The notes: generated from the sequence alone by a model not told the origin. Shown: positions 17,603-31,441, counted from the stretch's first letter. The stretch: 64,000 bases of DNA from Lacisediminihabitans profunda (GCF_008040105.1 NZ_VRMG01000007.1:62001-126000), one strand, 5' to 3'. Translations and numbers: made by a program.

Positions 17603-18028
17603 TTAGCAGCCTGCCGGAGCGACATTTTCGGCGCCGACCCCGAGCACGTCGGTCGCATAGAACTTGTTGCCGGTCGAGCTCGTCGCTACGAGGCAGAATG
17701 ACGTACCCGTGGAGGGGGCCAGCGATGTGCTCCAATCGACCGTGGTCGAGGTGTAGCCATAACGCCCCAACGTCGCCCCGTCGATTGCGGTCGGGAATGC
17801 ACGCTTGTCCGTCTCGTAACCGATGACCGCGGTCTTCGCTCCGGCTAGATCGGACTTGGCAGCACTGTCTCTGGCGTTCCCTTGAAGACTCATGTACACC
17901 GGCAGGGCAACGGCAGCGAGAATGCCGATGATCAGGACGACAACAAGAAGCTCAATCAGGGTGAACCCCTGGCTTCCCTCCCGGAGAGTCCTGCGTCGCG
18001 CAGCAGGCGCGCATTTCAGACAGGACAT
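17603..18028 (-). CDS. Type IV prepilin, divergent third copy
   Basis: The 141-residue prepilin has a 21-residue leader ending GSQG, then FTLIELLVVVLIIGILAAVA with Glu at +5. The head is shorter and divergent from the tandem pair but keeps a Cys pair (SFCLVATSS and the C-terminal APAGC). It starts 11 nt after the pilC stop, so it is expressed with the motor genes, unlike the two major copies. It may be a minor or alternative pilin. Confidence 0.9.
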   Translation of the reverse strand: MSCLKCAPAARRRTLREGSQGFTLIELLVVVLIIGILAAVALPVYMSLQGNARDSAAKSDLAGAKTAVIGYETDKRAFPTAIDGATLGRYGYTSTTVDWSTSLAPSTGTSFCLVATSSTGNKFYATDVLGVGAENVAPAGC

Positions 18029-18039
18029 CGTGAATTCTC

Positions 18040-19269
18040 CTACTTGATCAGCGTCGCGATGTTGAAGATCGGCAGGTAGAGCGCCACGATCATGCCACCG
18101 ACCACCACGCCGAGAAAGGCCACCATGAGGGGCTCGATCATGGCGGTGAGCTGCTCGGTGGCCGCCTCCACCTCCTGGTCGTAGAAGTCGGCGATCTTGT
18201 CGAGCATCATCTCGAGCGAGCCGGCGTCCTCGCCCACCGCGATCATCTGGGTGACCATGGCCGGAAACACCGGCTGCTCGGCGAGCGGCGCGGCGATGGA
18301 GCGACCCTGACGCACCGACTCGGCGACCTCCCTGAGTGACGACTCGATCACCCAGTTGCCGGAGGTCTCCCCCACGATGTTGAGCGCTTGGAGGATGGGA
18401 ACGCCGGCGCTGATCATGTTCGAGAAGTTACGACTGAATCGTGCCACCGCGATCTTCTTCAGAAGTGGTCCGAACACCGGTAGCTTGAGTTTGATCGGGT
18501 CGAGAACCTTACGCACTCGTTCGGTGTTCTTGTTGCGCGGCCACCAGATGGCGAAGGCGATGCCGCTCACCGCGAGGATCGGGATGACGTAGACCATCGA
18601 TTGCGACAGGTAGACGAGCATCATCGTGGGGAGTGGCAGCTTGCCTCCCAGGCTCTCGAACATCGTCTTGAAGACTGGAACGATGAACACGAGCATCGCG
18701 ATGACCGCGAGGATCGCCATGATCAAAACGATCACGGGATAGGTCATCGCCGACTTGATGGTGCCGCGGAGCTTGACCTCCTTCTCGAAGTTTGTCGCAA
18801 TCGACCCGAGTGCGCCCTCGAGAAAGCCGCCGGTCTCGCCCGCGCGGATCATGTTGACCATGAGCGGCGGGAAGGCATCGCTGTGCCGGGCGAACGCGTC
18901 GGAGGTGGAGATGCCCGTCTGCACGTCGTCTCGCACCCTCTCCAGGATCTTCGTGAGCGGCTTGCTCTCGGTCTGCTCGGCGAGGATCGTGAGCGTGCGC
19001 AATAGGGACAGACCCGACCCGATCATGGTCGCCATCTGACGGGACATGATCGCGAGGTCCTTCAAAGTGACCTGTTTGGTGAAGCCGGGAATCACGATGT
19101 CACGCTGAAGACCGGTGCCCCCCGCCGACTCCGTGATGGTGACCGGCGACACCCCCATCCCGCGAAGCCGCGACGCGACCGCGGCCTCGTTCGGCGCATC
19201 CAGCCGTCCCTTGACGAGCTTTCCCGCGGTGTTGCGGCCGGTGTAGGCAAAGGCCTGTGCGTTCGACAT
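18040..19269 (-). CDS. pilC: Type IV pilus inner-membrane platform protein
   Basis: PilC (GspF family) is the polytopic platform on which the PilB and PilT ATPases act. The 409-residue product has the two repeated T2SSF domains: LAIMSRQMATMIGSGLSLLR near residue 70 and the corresponding FSRNFSNMISAGVPILQAL near 275, plus three membrane helices. Its start overlaps the pilT stop by 1 nt. The length is normal. Confidence 0.96.
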   Translation of the reverse strand: MSNAQAFAYTGRNTAGKLVKGRLDAPNEAAVASRLRGMGVSPVTITESAGGTGLQRDIVIPGFTKQVTLKDLAIMSRQMATMIGSGLSLLRTLTILAEQTESKPLTKILERVRDDVQTGISTSDAFARHSDAFPPLMVNMIRAGETGGFLEGALGSIATNFEKEVKLRGTIKSAMTYPVIVLIMAILAVIAMLVFIVPVFKTMFESLGGKLPLPTMMLVYLSQSMVYVIPILAVSGIAFAIWWPRNKNTERVRKVLDPIKLKLPVFGPLLKKIAVARFSRNFSNMISAGVPILQALNIVGETSGNWVIESSLREVAESVRQGRSIAAPLAEQPVFPAMVTQMIAVGEDAGSLEMMLDKIADFYDQEVEAATEQLTAMIEPLMVAFLGVVVGGMIVALYLPIFNIATLIK

Positions 19270-20861
19270 CAGCGAGCCTCCCCTGAGAATGAGTCGCCGA
19301 AGTCGATGCCGCCGGACGCGAGCGCGCGGCCCGACGCTTCGGTGGGTGACTCGACGCGCTGGATGAGCCGGTTGATGCCGTCTCGGTCGTGGGCCTTCTC
19401 CAGCGCCGCCTGATGGGTGATGATGCCGGAGTTCACCAGATCGGCAAGGTGCTGGTCCATCGTGTGCATTCCGAGTTCGCGTCCCGCCTGCATGGCCGAC
19501 GGGATCTGGTAGGTCTTGCCCTCGCGGATGAGGTTGGCGATGGCCGGCGTGGCCATCATCACCTCCGTGGCGACCGCCCGACCGGATCCGGATGCGCGCT
19601 TGACGAGCGTCTGGCAGACGACCCCGTTGAGGGTCGCGGCAAGCTGAGCCCGCACCTGCCCCTGCTGGTGGGGCGGGAAGACGTCGATCACGCGGTCGAT
19701 GGTCTGCGACGCGTCCTGGGTGTGCAGGGTCGCGAACACGAGGTGGCCGGTCTCCGCGGCGGTGAGCGCCACCGAGATGGTCTCGAGGTCGCGGAGCTCG
19801 CCGATGAGGATCACGTCGGGGTCCTGCCGCAGCACGTGCTTGAGGGCGTTCGCGAAGCTGTGGGTGTCCGACCCGACCTCGCGCTGGTTGATCACCGACT
19901 TCTGGTGCTTGTGCATGAACTCGATGGGGTCTTCGACGGTGACGATGTGGTCGGCCCGGTTGCGGTTGACCAGATCGATGAGCGCCGCGAGGGTCGTCGA
20001 CTTGCCAGAACCCGTGGGGCCGGTGACGAGCACGAGCCCACGAGCCAGATCCGCGAACCTCGAGACGACCTCGGGGATGCCGAGCTCCTTGAGGGACTTG
20101 ACGACCGTGGGGATGAGGCGGAAGGCGGCGCCGATGGCCCCGCGCTGCTGGTAGACGTTGACCCGGAATCGTGCGTTGGCCGAGATCGTGTACGCGAGGT
20201 CGAGCTCGAGTTCCGTCTCGAACTTCTCCTGTTGCTGCGGGGTCAGGAGCGTCATGATCGCGTTGGCGACTCGCTCGCGGCCCCAGACGGGCGCGTCTTC
20301 GATGGGCCGCAGCCCACCGTCGATCCTGATCATGGGCGGGGCGTTGCTCGTGAGATGGAGGTCGGACGCACCCAGAAGCACGACCTGCTGCAGCGCATAG
20401 ACCAGGTCGGGATCCGCGTTCTCGCGGGGAGCGTGCGAGCTGCTGCCCCCCGGCGAATAGTCCTCGGGGGGCGCGGTGTACTCGGGCGGCGGCAGCTGGG
20501 CGAGCACCTCCTCGGCAAGCGATTCCAGCGTGTCGGCCGGCGAGATGTAGGGCGGAAGCGTCGGAGGCGTGTAGGCGCGAGCCTCGGGTGCGGGCGGCGG
20601 AAAGGCCTGGCTCGGCGGCGGGTAGGTCGCGGCAGCGGGCGGCGGGTAGGTCACCGGCGCGGGCGGCGCGTAAGCGTGCGCCGGGGGCTGCTGCGGGGGG
20701 GCGGATGCCGACTGGGGCTCCGTGAGGCGGAACGAGTGAGCCCCCGGCGGCGGGTAGTCGACCGGCGATGACTTCGGCGGCACGATCGGCTCGCCGCCCG
20801 GGCCGATCACCGGAATCTCGTAGATAGGCTTGTCCACCCTGTTCTCCCCCTCGGTACTCAC
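19269..20861 (-). CDS. pilT: Pilus retraction ATPase PilT with Pro-rich N-terminal extension
   Basis: PilT is the hexameric ATPase that powers pilus retraction. The catalytic part has LVTGPTGSGKSTTLA (Walker A, about residue 283), GELRDLET (Walker B), the HLVFATLHTQDASQ His box and AIANLIREGKTYQ, a variant of the PilT AIRNLIRE motif. The product is 530 residues, against roughly 350 for typical PilT, because about 150 N-terminal residues are Pro/Ala/Tyr-rich repeats such as TYPPPAAATYPPP. The start is GTG at 20861; a GTG nine codons in (VDKPIYEI) is an alternative. It lies 22 nt after pilB. Confidence 0.93.
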   Translation of the reverse strand: MSTEGENRVDKPIYEIPVIGPGGEPIVPPKSSPVDYPPPGAHSFRLTEPQSASAPPQQPPAHAYAPPAPVTYPPPAAATYPPPSQAFPPPAPEARAYTPPTLPPYISPADTLESLAEEVLAQLPPPEYTAPPEDYSPGGSSSHAPRENADPDLVYALQQVVLLGASDLHLTSNAPPMIRIDGGLRPIEDAPVWGRERVANAIMTLLTPQQQEKFETELELDLAYTISANARFRVNVYQQRGAIGAAFRLIPTVVKSLKELGIPEVVSRFADLARGLVLVTGPTGSGKSTTLAALIDLVNRNRADHIVTVEDPIEFMHKHQKSVINQREVGSDTHSFANALKHVLRQDPDVILIGELRDLETISVALTAAETGHLVFATLHTQDASQTIDRVIDVFPPHQQGQVRAQLAATLNGVVCQTLVKRASGSGRAVATEVMMATPAIANLIREGKTYQIPSAMQAGRELGMHTMDQHLADLVNSGIITHQAALEKAHDRDGINRLIQRVESPTEASGRALASGGIDFGDSFSGEAR

Positions 20862-20883
20862 TTCGTTGACCGTCGTCTCGCCA

Positions 20884-22554
20884 CTAGGCCACGACGCGCA
20901 GGATCTCTTCGATGGACGTGAGCCCCATCTGCGCCTTGGCCCAGCCGTCCTGGCGCAGAGTGAGCATTCCCTCGGCCATCGCGACCTTCTTGATCTCCGC
21001 GCTCGACGCGCGTCTCACCGCGAGGCGTTCGATTTCCTCGCTCACGGCCATGATCTCGTGGATGGCGATCCGGCCGCGGTAGCCGGTGTTGGAACAGACC
21101 TGGCAGCCGATCGGCTGGTAGAGCAGCGGGACCGGCTGGTCCGGGTCGATCCAGAACCCGAGGGCCGCGATCTCCGTCGCCACCGGCGTGTACGACTCCT
21201 TGCAGCGATCGCAGAGTCGGCGGGCGAGTCGCTGGGCCACTACGGAATCGAGCGCCGAGCCGACGAGGAACGGTTCGATGTCCATCTCGGTCAGTCGCGT
21301 GACGGCGCTCGGGGCGTCGTTCGTGTGCAGGGTCGACAGCACGAGGTGGCCGGTCAGCGAGGCCTCGATCGCGATCTGCGCGGTCTCGTGGTCTCGGATC
21401 TCGCCGAGAAGCACCACATCCGGGTCCGATCGCAGAATGGAGCGCAGGGCGCTCGCGAACGTGAGGCCGGCCTTCGGGTTCACCTGAACCTGGTTGATGC
21501 CGGCCATCCGGTACTCCACCGGGTCCTCGACGGTGATCACATTGATCTCGGGCTTCGCCACGGTGTTGAGCGTCGTGTAGAGCGTCGTCGACTTGCCAGA
21601 ACCGGTCGGACCGGTGACGAGGATCATTCCGTAGGGCTTGGTGTAGGACTTCTTGTAGACGTCGAAGTTGTGCTGCAACAGCCCGAGGTCGTCGAGGTTC
21701 AGGCTCGAACTCGAGTTGTCGAGGATTCGCATGACCACCTTCTCGCCCCACACGGTGGGGAGGGTGGCAACCCGGAGGTCCACCTTGCGGCCACCGTGGA
21801 TCACCGAGAGCCGGCCGTCCTGCGGCTTGCGTCGCTCGGCGATGTCGATGTCGCTCATGATCTTGAGGCGGGAGGTCACGCCGTTTTGGATCTGCTTCGG
21901 CGCGCGCTGCATCTCGTGCAGCACCCCGTCGATGCGGTAGCGCACCCGAACCTCGTGTTCGCCCGGCTCGATGTGGATGTCCGACGCTCGGTCCTGGATG
22001 GCCTGGCTGATGAGCAGGTTGACGAATCGCACGATCGGCGCGTCGTCTTCGAGGGCCTCGTTGGTCACCTGCACCATCTCGGCGGATGGCCTGTTCTCCT
22101 CCTCCAGCACCGACTGGAGGTCGCTCAGTTCGCCGTCGGCCCGCAGCAGCCGGTTCATGGCGTTGCGCAGGTCCTGGCGTTCGGCGACCACGGCGGAGAC
22201 CCGCATGCGCGTCGCGGCCCTGATGTCATCGAGGGCGAAGACGTCGCCCGGGTCGGCCATCGCCACGACTATCGAGTCGCCCTGGAGCGTGAGCGGCAAG
22301 ATATCGTGACGCCGGCAGAGGGCGGCGGAGACCATCGCCACCGCGGTGCGATCGATCGGGTAGTCGACGAGTTCGACGAACGGCAGCCCTGCATGGGCCG
22401 CCCGGGCCGACGCCACCTGAACGTCGGTGAGCACGCCCTGGCTGATCAGCTCTGAGATTTGGAGATCATCCCGCGCCTGATCGCCGCTGATCGCGTCGAG
22501 GCTCTCGATGGGCATGAGGCCGCGGATGATCAGAATTTCTGCAACTGAGGACAT
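20884..22554 (-). CDS. pilB: Pilus extension ATPase PilB
   Basis: PilB powers pilus polymerisation. The 556-residue product has an N-terminal MshEN-like domain, then LVTGPTGSGKSTTLYTTLN (Walker A, about residue 317), LLGEIRDHETAQIA (Walker B) and a zinc tetracysteine (LCDRCKESY and GCQVCSNTGYRGR) seen in extension ATPases but not in PilT. It is the first gene of the pilus operon, followed at short spacing by pilT and pilC. I could not identify its promoter. Confidence 0.96.
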   Translation of the reverse strand: MSSVAEILIIRGLMPIESLDAISGDQARDDLQISELISQGVLTDVQVASARAAHAGLPFVELVDYPIDRTAVAMVSAALCRRHDILPLTLQGDSIVVAMADPGDVFALDDIRAATRMRVSAVVAERQDLRNAMNRLLRADGELSDLQSVLEEENRPSAEMVQVTNEALEDDAPIVRFVNLLISQAIQDRASDIHIEPGEHEVRVRYRIDGVLHEMQRAPKQIQNGVTSRLKIMSDIDIAERRKPQDGRLSVIHGGRKVDLRVATLPTVWGEKVVMRILDNSSSSLNLDDLGLLQHNFDVYKKSYTKPYGMILVTGPTGSGKSTTLYTTLNTVAKPEINVITVEDPVEYRMAGINQVQVNPKAGLTFASALRSILRSDPDVVLLGEIRDHETAQIAIEASLTGHLVLSTLHTNDAPSAVTRLTEMDIEPFLVGSALDSVVAQRLARRLCDRCKESYTPVATEIAALGFWIDPDQPVPLLYQPIGCQVCSNTGYRGRIAIHEIMAVSEEIERLAVRRASSAEIKKVAMAEGMLTLRQDGWAKAQMGLTSIEEILRVVA

Positions 22555-22764
22555 TCCCGCGCCCTTCCCAATCTGCTGGACGGGATATCAAACGACAACC
22601 GTTTCCCCCGGAAGGTCAACGCTATCCGGGTGTCGCTGGCCCGAACAGTCCCGCGATAGGGGGGCAGCAGTGCGCCGGGCCGCGTCCGGAGAGGCGTCCA
22701 TCCTGTCCTAGCCCGCGCATCCGGGCACCCTGTTTCGCCGGCTCATCAGGGCGCCCTCACCAGC

Positions 22765-22885
22765 TCGCGGCGGGAATACCGCATCGCGGAGGGAGTCCCG
22801 CCCCCCTCCGCCACGCAGTTTCCCCGCCGCGCGGCGCCGCAACTCCCTCCGCGAGGCTGCGGCCGCGAGGAAACGCGACGGGGAG
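22765..22885. repeat. GC-rich intergenic repeat module A
   Basis: This block shares several 15-25 bp words with two other intergenic regions (30885-31045 and 57706-57960). Shared words are GCGGCGGGRATACCGCATCGC (21 positions, stated here as GCGGCGGGR then ATACCGCATCGC), GCAGTTTCCCCGCC, and AACTCCCTCCGCGAG. The words occur in either orientation. It lies between the rpoC terminator and pilB. The repeat has no coding potential that I can support. Confidence 0.7.
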
Positions 22886-22906
22886 GGATGCCGGGGCCGT
22901 TAACCA

Positions 22907-22941
22907 CGGATGGCCCCCCACCGAGGTGAGGGGCCATCCGC
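22907..22941 (-). terminator. Rho-independent-type terminator after rpoC
   Basis: On the minus strand GCGGATGGCCCC-TCACC pairs with TGGGGGGCCATCCG across a short TCGG-type loop, 8 nt past the rpoC stop codon. The stem is strong and GC-rich, although no long T run follows, which is common in actinobacteria. It should separate rpoBC from the pilus operon. Confidence 0.75.
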
Positions 22942-22949
22942 GTTGCTAC

Positions 22950-26831
<3,882 letters not shown>

Positions 26832-26903
26832 TTTATCTCCTGAGTTTCTAACAGGTACAGCTAAAAATGAGTCGATGTCGGCGCGTTGCGCGCGGGGCCG
26901 GGC

Positions 26904-29900
26904 CTAGATCTCGTCGATCGACGAGTTCTCGAACCTGGTGGAGATGTTGATTCCGAGCTCTTCCGCAGCACGGAAGACCTCGTCGTCCGTGTCGCGCAGG
27001 CTCACGGCCGTCCCATCCGCCGAGAGCACCTCGACGTTCAGGCACAGCGACTGCATTTCCTTGATGAGCACCTTGAAGGATTCCGGAATTCCGGGCTCCT
27101 GGATGTTCTCTCCCTTGACGATCGCCTCGTACACCTTGACTCGGCCGAGGATGTCGTCCGACTTGATGGTCAGAAGCTCCTGCAGCGCGTAAGCGGCGCC
27201 ATAGGCCTCGAGGGCCCAGACCTCCATCTCACCGAATCGCTGTCCACCGAACTGCGCCTTACCACCCAGCGGCTGCTGCGTGATCATCGAGTACGGGCCC
27301 GTCGAACGCGCGTGGATCTTGTCGTCGACGAGGTGGTGCAGCTTGAGGATGTACATGTAGCCGACCGAGACGGGCAGCGGGAACGGCTCGCCAGAGCGGC
27401 CGTCGAAGAGCTGGGTCTTTCCGGTCGAGTCGATCAGGCGGTCGCCGTCGCGAGTCGGGGTGGTGGAGTCGAGGAGACCCTCGATCTCCGCCTCGAGCGC
27501 GCCGTCGAACACCGGGGTCGCAACCTTGGTGCCCGGGGCGGCCGACTTGGCCTCATCCGAGATCTTGGCGGCCCACTTCGGGTTGCCCTTGATCTCCCAG
27601 CCCTGCTTCGCCACCCAACCGAGGTGGGTTTCGAGCACCTGGCCGAAGTTCATTCGACCGGGGATACCGAGCGGGTTGAGGATGATGTCGACCGGGGTTC
27701 CATCGGCGAGGAACGGCATGTCCTCCACCGGCAGGATCCTGGAGATGACGCCCTTGTTGCCGTGGCGGCCGGCGAGCTTGTCGCCCTCGGTGATCTTGCG
27801 CTTCTGGGCGATGAACACGACAACGCGCTGGTTGACGCCCGAGCCGAGCTCGTCGTCGCCGTCCTGCGAGTCGAACACCTTGACGCCGATGATCGTTCCG
27901 GCTTCACCGTGGGGAACCTTGAGCGAGGTGTCACGCACCTCGCGGCTCTTCTCGTTGAAGATGGCGCGCAGCAGGCGCTCCTCGGCGGAAAGCTCGGTCT
28001 CGCCCTTCGGCGTGACCTTTCCGACCAGGATGTCGCCGGGGCGAACCTCGGCACCGATGCGGATGATGCCGCGCTCGTCGAGATCGGCGAGCAGCTCCGG
28101 GCTCACGTTGGGCAGGTCGCGAGTGATCTCTTCCTTGCCCAGCTTGGTGTCGCGCGCGTCGACCTCGTACTCCTCGATGTGAATCGAGGAGAGCGTGTCG
28201 TCCTTCACCAGGTTCTGGCTCAGGATCATCGCGTCTTCGAAGTTGTAGCCCTCCCACGGCATGAACGCCACGAGGAGGTTCTTGCCGAGCGCGAGCTCGC
28301 CATTCTCCGTCGCCGGTCCATCCGCGAGAACCTGGCCGACCTCGATGCGCTCGCCGGCGCTGACGATGACACGGTTGTTGTACGACGTGCCCTGGTTGGA
28401 GCGGTCGAACTTGCGCAGGTAGTAGTCCTGCGTGCCACCGGCATCGAGCTGGATGGTGACGACATCGGCCGACACCTCGGAGACGACACCCGCAGCATCC
28501 GCGGTGATCACGTCTCCGGCGTCGATGGCCGCGTAGCCCTCCATGCCGGTTCCGACGAGCGGCGACTCGCTGCGCAGCAGCGGGACGGCCTGGCGCTGCA
28601 TGTTCGCACCCATGAGGGCGCGGTTGGCATCGTCGTGCTCGAGGAACGGGATGAGCGAGGTCGCGACCGACACCATCTGGCGCGGCGAGACATCCATGTA
28701 GCCGATCTCGTCGATGAGGAAGAGGTCGACCTCTCCACCCTTCTTACGAGCGAGCACACGGGGCTCGGCGAAGCGGGCGTCGGCGGTGAGCGGCGCGTTG
28801 GCCTGGGCCACCACGTACTCGTCCTCTTCGCTCGCGGTGAGGTAGTCGATGGTCTCGGAGACGACACCGTTGATGACGCGACGGTAGGGGGTCTCGATGA
28901 AACCGAAGGAGTTGATGCGCGCGAACGATGCGAGCGAACCGATCAGACCGATGTTCGGGCCTTCCGGGGTCTCGATCGGACACATGCGTCCGTAGTGCGA
29001 GGGGTGAACGTCTCGCACCTCGACGCCGGCGCGCTCACGGGACAGACCACCCGGGCCAAGCGCCGAGAGGCGGCGCTTGTGGGTGAGACCCGCGAGCGGG
29101 TTGTTCTGGTCCATGAACTGCGAGAGCTGCGAGGTGCCGAAGAACTCCTTGATCGCGGCGACGACGGGGCGCACGTTGATCAGGGTCTGCGGGGTGATCG
29201 CCTCGATGTCCTGCGTGGTCATGCGCTCGCGAACGACGCGCTCCATGCGGGAGAGCCCGGTGCGAACCTGGTTCTGGATGAGCTCGCCGACCGCGCGGAT
29301 GCGACGGTTGCCGAAGTGGTCGATGTCGTCCACGTCGAGGCGCAACTCGACGGGCTTGCCGTCGCGCACACCGTCGAGCGTCTTGCGCTCGTCGTGCAGG
29401 GCCACCAGGTACTTGATGGTCGCCAGGATGTCCTGCTGGCTGAGCACCGAGTTCGACAGCTGCGCGTCGATGCCGAGCTTGCGGTTGATCTTGTAACGAC
29501 CAACCTTCGCGAGGTCATAGCGCTTCGAGTTGAAGTAGAAGTTGTCGAGGAGCGCGCGGGCGGCCTCGGCGGCGACCTGCTCTCCCGGGCGGAGCTTGCG
29601 GTAGATATCCTTGAGCGCCTCATCCTTGGTCAGGATGTTGTCCTTCTCGAGGGTGAGCTCGATCGAGGCATAACCCTTGAACTCCTCGAGGATCTCCTCG
29701 CTCGTGAGTCCGAGCGCCTTGAGGAACACGGTCACCGACTGCTTGCGCTTACGATCGATGCGCACGCCGACCTGGTCGCGCTTGTCGATCTCGAACTCGA
29801 GCCACGCACCGCGGCTCGGGATGATGCGGGCGGAGTAGATGTCCTTGTCGGAGGTCTTCTCCTGCTGGCGCTCGAAGTAGACACCGGGGGAACGGACGAG

Positions 29901-30413
29901 CTGCGACACGACGACGCGCTCGGTTCCGTTGATGACGAAGGTGCCCTTGGGGGTCATCAGGGGGAAGTCGCCCATGAACACCGTCTGGGTCTTGATCTCG
30001 CCCGTGAGGTGGTTCATGAACTCGGCCTCGACATAGAGAGGAGCGGAGTAGGTCTTGCCCTTCTCCTTGCACTCGTCGATCGAGTACTTCTTCTCTTCGA
30101 GGAAGGGATTGGTGAAGGACAGCTGCATCGTCTCGCCGAGGTCCTCGATGGGGGAGATCTCCTCGAAGATCTCCTCGAGGCCGGTGAGCGACGGAAGGTC
30201 CTGGCGGCCGGAGGCTTTGGCCTCTGCAGCGCGTTCCTTCCAGATGTCGTTTCCGACAAGCCAGTCGAAGCTCTCGGTCTGCAAAGCGAGCAGATCGGGA
30301 ACCGTCAGGGTGTCCGTGATCTTCGCGAACGAGAGACGCTCAGCTGAGCGACCGTTCTTGGGAGATCCGTTTTTCGATGAGTTCGAGGTGGATGCGTTGC
30401 GCGCAACAGCCAA
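26904..30413 (-). CDS. rpoB: RNA polymerase beta subunit
   Basis: The beta subunit contains most of the rifampicin pocket. The 1169-residue product starts at a TTG (30411-30413, [11 protein letters not shown]), supported by a GGAGG site 8 nt upstream. The rifampicin cluster near residues 425-455 reads [20 protein letters not shown] and [12 protein letters not shown]; Asp, His and Ser at the main resistance positions are wild type. The Ala in NNPLAGL replaces the more common Ser. It is transcribed from a promoter about 140 nt upstream. Confidence 0.97.
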   Translation of the reverse strand: MAVARNASTSNSSKNGSPKNGRSAERLSFAKITDTLTVPDLLALQTESFDWLVGNDIWKERAAEAKASGRQDLPSLTGLEEIFEEISPIEDLGETMQLSFTNPFLEEKKYSIDECKEKGKTYSAPLYVEAEFMNHLTGEIKTQTVFMGDFPLMTPKGTFVINGTERVVVSQLVRSPGVYFERQQEKTSDKDIYSARIIPSRGAWLEFEIDKRDQVGVRIDRKRKQSVTVFLKALGLTSEEILEEFKGYASIELTLEKDNILTKDEALKDIYRKLRPGEQVAAEAARALLDNFYFNSKRYDLAKVGRYKINRKLGIDAQLSNSVLSQQDILATIKYLVALHDERKTLDGVRDGKPVELRLDVDDIDHFGNRRIRAVGELIQNQVRTGLSRMERVVRERMTTQDIEAITPQTLINVRPVVAAIKEFFGTSQLSQFMDQNNPLAGLTHKRRLSALGPGGLSRERAGVEVRDVHPSHYGRMCPIETPEGPNIGLIGSLASFARINSFGFIETPYRRVINGVVSETIDYLTASEEDEYVVAQANAPLTADARFAEPRVLARKKGGEVDLFLIDEIGYMDVSPRQMVSVATSLIPFLEHDDANRALMGANMQRQAVPLLRSESPLVGTGMEGYAAIDAGDVITADAAGVVSEVSADVVTIQLDAGGTQDYYLRKFDRSNQGTSYNNRVIVSAGERIEVGQVLADGPATENGELALGKNLLVAFMPWEGYNFEDAMILSQNLVKDDTLSSIHIEEYEVDARDTKLGKEEITRDLPNVSPELLADLDERGIIRIGAEVRPGDILVGKVTPKGETELSAEERLLRAIFNEKSREVRDTSLKVPHGEAGTIIGVKVFDSQDGDDELGSGVNQRVVVFIAQKRKITEGDKLAGRHGNKGVISRILPVEDMPFLADGTPVDIILNPLGIPGRMNFGQVLETHLGWVAKQGWEIKGNPKWAAKISDEAKSAAPGTKVATPVFDGALEAEIEGLLDSTTPTRDGDRLIDSTGKTQLFDGRSGEPFPLPVSVGYMYILKLHHLVDDKIHARSTGPYSMITQQPLGGKAQFGGQRFGEMEVWALEAYGAAYALQELLTIKSDDILGRVKVYEAIVKGENIQEPGIPESFKVLIKEMQSLCLNVEVLSADGTAVSLRDTDDEVFRAAEELGINISTRFENSSIDEI

Positions 30414-30554
30414 GGAAATAACCTCCGGTGGCCTTACAGGGGCCAGTTACAGTCGGTGATGGATCGCCCCAGAGAACCCGAAAGGGCTTGAGCCTCGGGC
30501 ACGCGCAGCCGACCGCAATATGAAGGCAGAGAAATTCTGGGAGCGCAAAGAACA

Positions 30555-30584
30555 ACTATAGTACGCTCCTCGGCAAAAAGTCCA
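30555..30584 (-). promoter_or_regulatory. Probable rpoB promoter
   Basis: On the minus strand TGGACT (30579-30584) and TATAGT (30555-30560) are separated by 18 nt. The -10 matches consensus at 5 of 6 positions and the -35 at 4 of 6. Its predicted start lies about 135 nt before the rpoB TTG. It is back-to-back with a plus-strand promoter whose -35 begins only 9 nt away. Confidence 0.55.
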
Positions 30585-30592
30585 CTATGTTC

Positions 30593-30621
30593 TTGACCAG
30601 TTTCGAAATTTCCTGTATAAC
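30593..30621 (+). promoter_or_regulatory. Strong orphan promoter divergent from rpoB
   Basis: TTGACC (30593-30598), a 17-nt spacer and TATAAC (30616-30621) match the sigma-70 consensus at 5 of 6 positions in both hexamers. It reads away from rpoB into roughly 450 bp without a recognisable gene and then antisense to the truncated hemoglobin gene. A small RNA or an antisense transcript is possible. Confidence 0.6.
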
Positions 30622-31078
30622 CGGCGATTTCGGGCCGGGAGCGCCCCGGAGTCACGCGCGTAACCGGCCCGGTAGCTGTCGTCGCGCCCGCTCGTTGGCT
30701 CCGCCTGCCCGGTGGCTCGCCGCGGTCGCGCGGTGGCGCGGTGGCGCGGCGGGGCGGTGGCGCGGCGGGGCGGAGCGGCGCGGCGCGGCGCGAACCGGGC
30801 GTCTGCGGCCAATCGGGGCCGGCGTGCTGGCCCCGGTTGTCCGCGTTGGCCCCGGTTGAGCGCGGGGCGGGGCGCGGCATGCTGCCGCCCTCGCGGAGGG
30901 AGTTGTGTCCCTCGATGGCGGGGAAACTGCACGGCGGAGGGAGGCGTTACCCCCGCCGCGATGCGGTATCCCCGCCGCCAGGGTGAGACGCGAGTCGGGC
31001 CGGGGGTGCAACTCCCGCCGCGACGGCGCAACCCCCGCCGCGAGCGAGCACCGACGAGTTCCGTTCGCGTGGGCGGGC
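30622..31078. repeat. Low-complexity GC tract and repeat module B
   Basis: Positions about 30710-30800 are simple GCG/GGCGCGGT repeats. Positions about 30885-31045 contain the same words as modules A and C: CTCGCGGAGGGAGTTG, GGCGGGGAAACTGC, and CGATGCGGTATCCCCGCCGC. Long open frames occur on both strands but consist of Arg/Pro/Ala-rich low-complexity sequence with no start or family support. The region lies downstream of the orphan plus-strand promoter and beyond the 3' end of the hemoglobin gene. Confidence 0.7.
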
Positions 31079-31441
31079 CTAGCTCCCCGGGGGCGTGACC
31101 ACGATGGCGCGCAGGGAGCGAAGCTCCCTGGTCACCTTTCGGGCCACATCGGGATCGGCCTCCACCGCGACCAGCGCGGCGGAAAGATGATCGATCACCG
31201 TGTCGAACGCCGCCCGCGAGATACCCATGTCCCCGTGCACCGTGCGCAGGTCGCCGCCTCGGTACTCCTCCGGGCCACCGAGCGAGACCGCGAAATACGC
31301 TCGAAGCTGGGCGCGGTACCTGGTGTGGTCGGCGCGGGCGAACCATTGGTCGAGCCCGGGATCGGAGCTGATGCGGGCATAGAAGTCAGCGACAAGCCGC
31401 CCGATCCCGGGCTTGCCGCCGAGCTGGTCGTACAAACTCAT
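31079..31441 (-). CDS. Truncated hemoglobin, group I type
   Basis: The 120-residue protein is a short 2-on-2 globin that binds heme and O2 or NO. It begins MSLYDQLGGKPGIGRLVADF, with the B-helix FY pair at residues 20-21 (Tyr B10) and the proximal His at residue 69 in RTVHGDMGIS. The gene is monocistronic, with its own promoter upstream. NO detoxification or O2 handling is inferred from the family; hmp at the window's end would provide a second NO-active globin. Confidence 0.85.
   Translation of the reverse strand: MSLYDQLGGKPGIGRLVADFYARISSDPGLDQWFARADHTRYRAQLRAYFAVSLGGPEEYRGGDLRTVHGDMGISRAAFDTVIDHLSAALVAVEADPDVARKVTRELRSLRAIVVTPPGS

Larger units (their letters stand above)
22555..22949. 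other. Intergenic region between pilB start and rpoC end
   Basis: This 395-bp stretch holds the pilB upstream region, the GC-rich repeat module A and the rpoC terminator (both listed separately). A TTGACC hexamer on the minus strand at about 22615-22620 has no matching -10 at proper spacing. The small open frames here are GC-skew artefacts. Confidence 0.5.

Noticed and set aside
28980-29160. Rifampicin-resistance change in rpoB (Ala in NNPLAGL)
   Set aside because: The position varies naturally among actinobacteria and the main resistance residues are wild type, so no resistance is claimed.
30585-31346. Minus- and plus-strand frames in the 30.6-31.1 kb GC tract
   Set aside because: They are Arg/Pro/Ala-rich low-complexity frames that read through repeats on both strands equally well.
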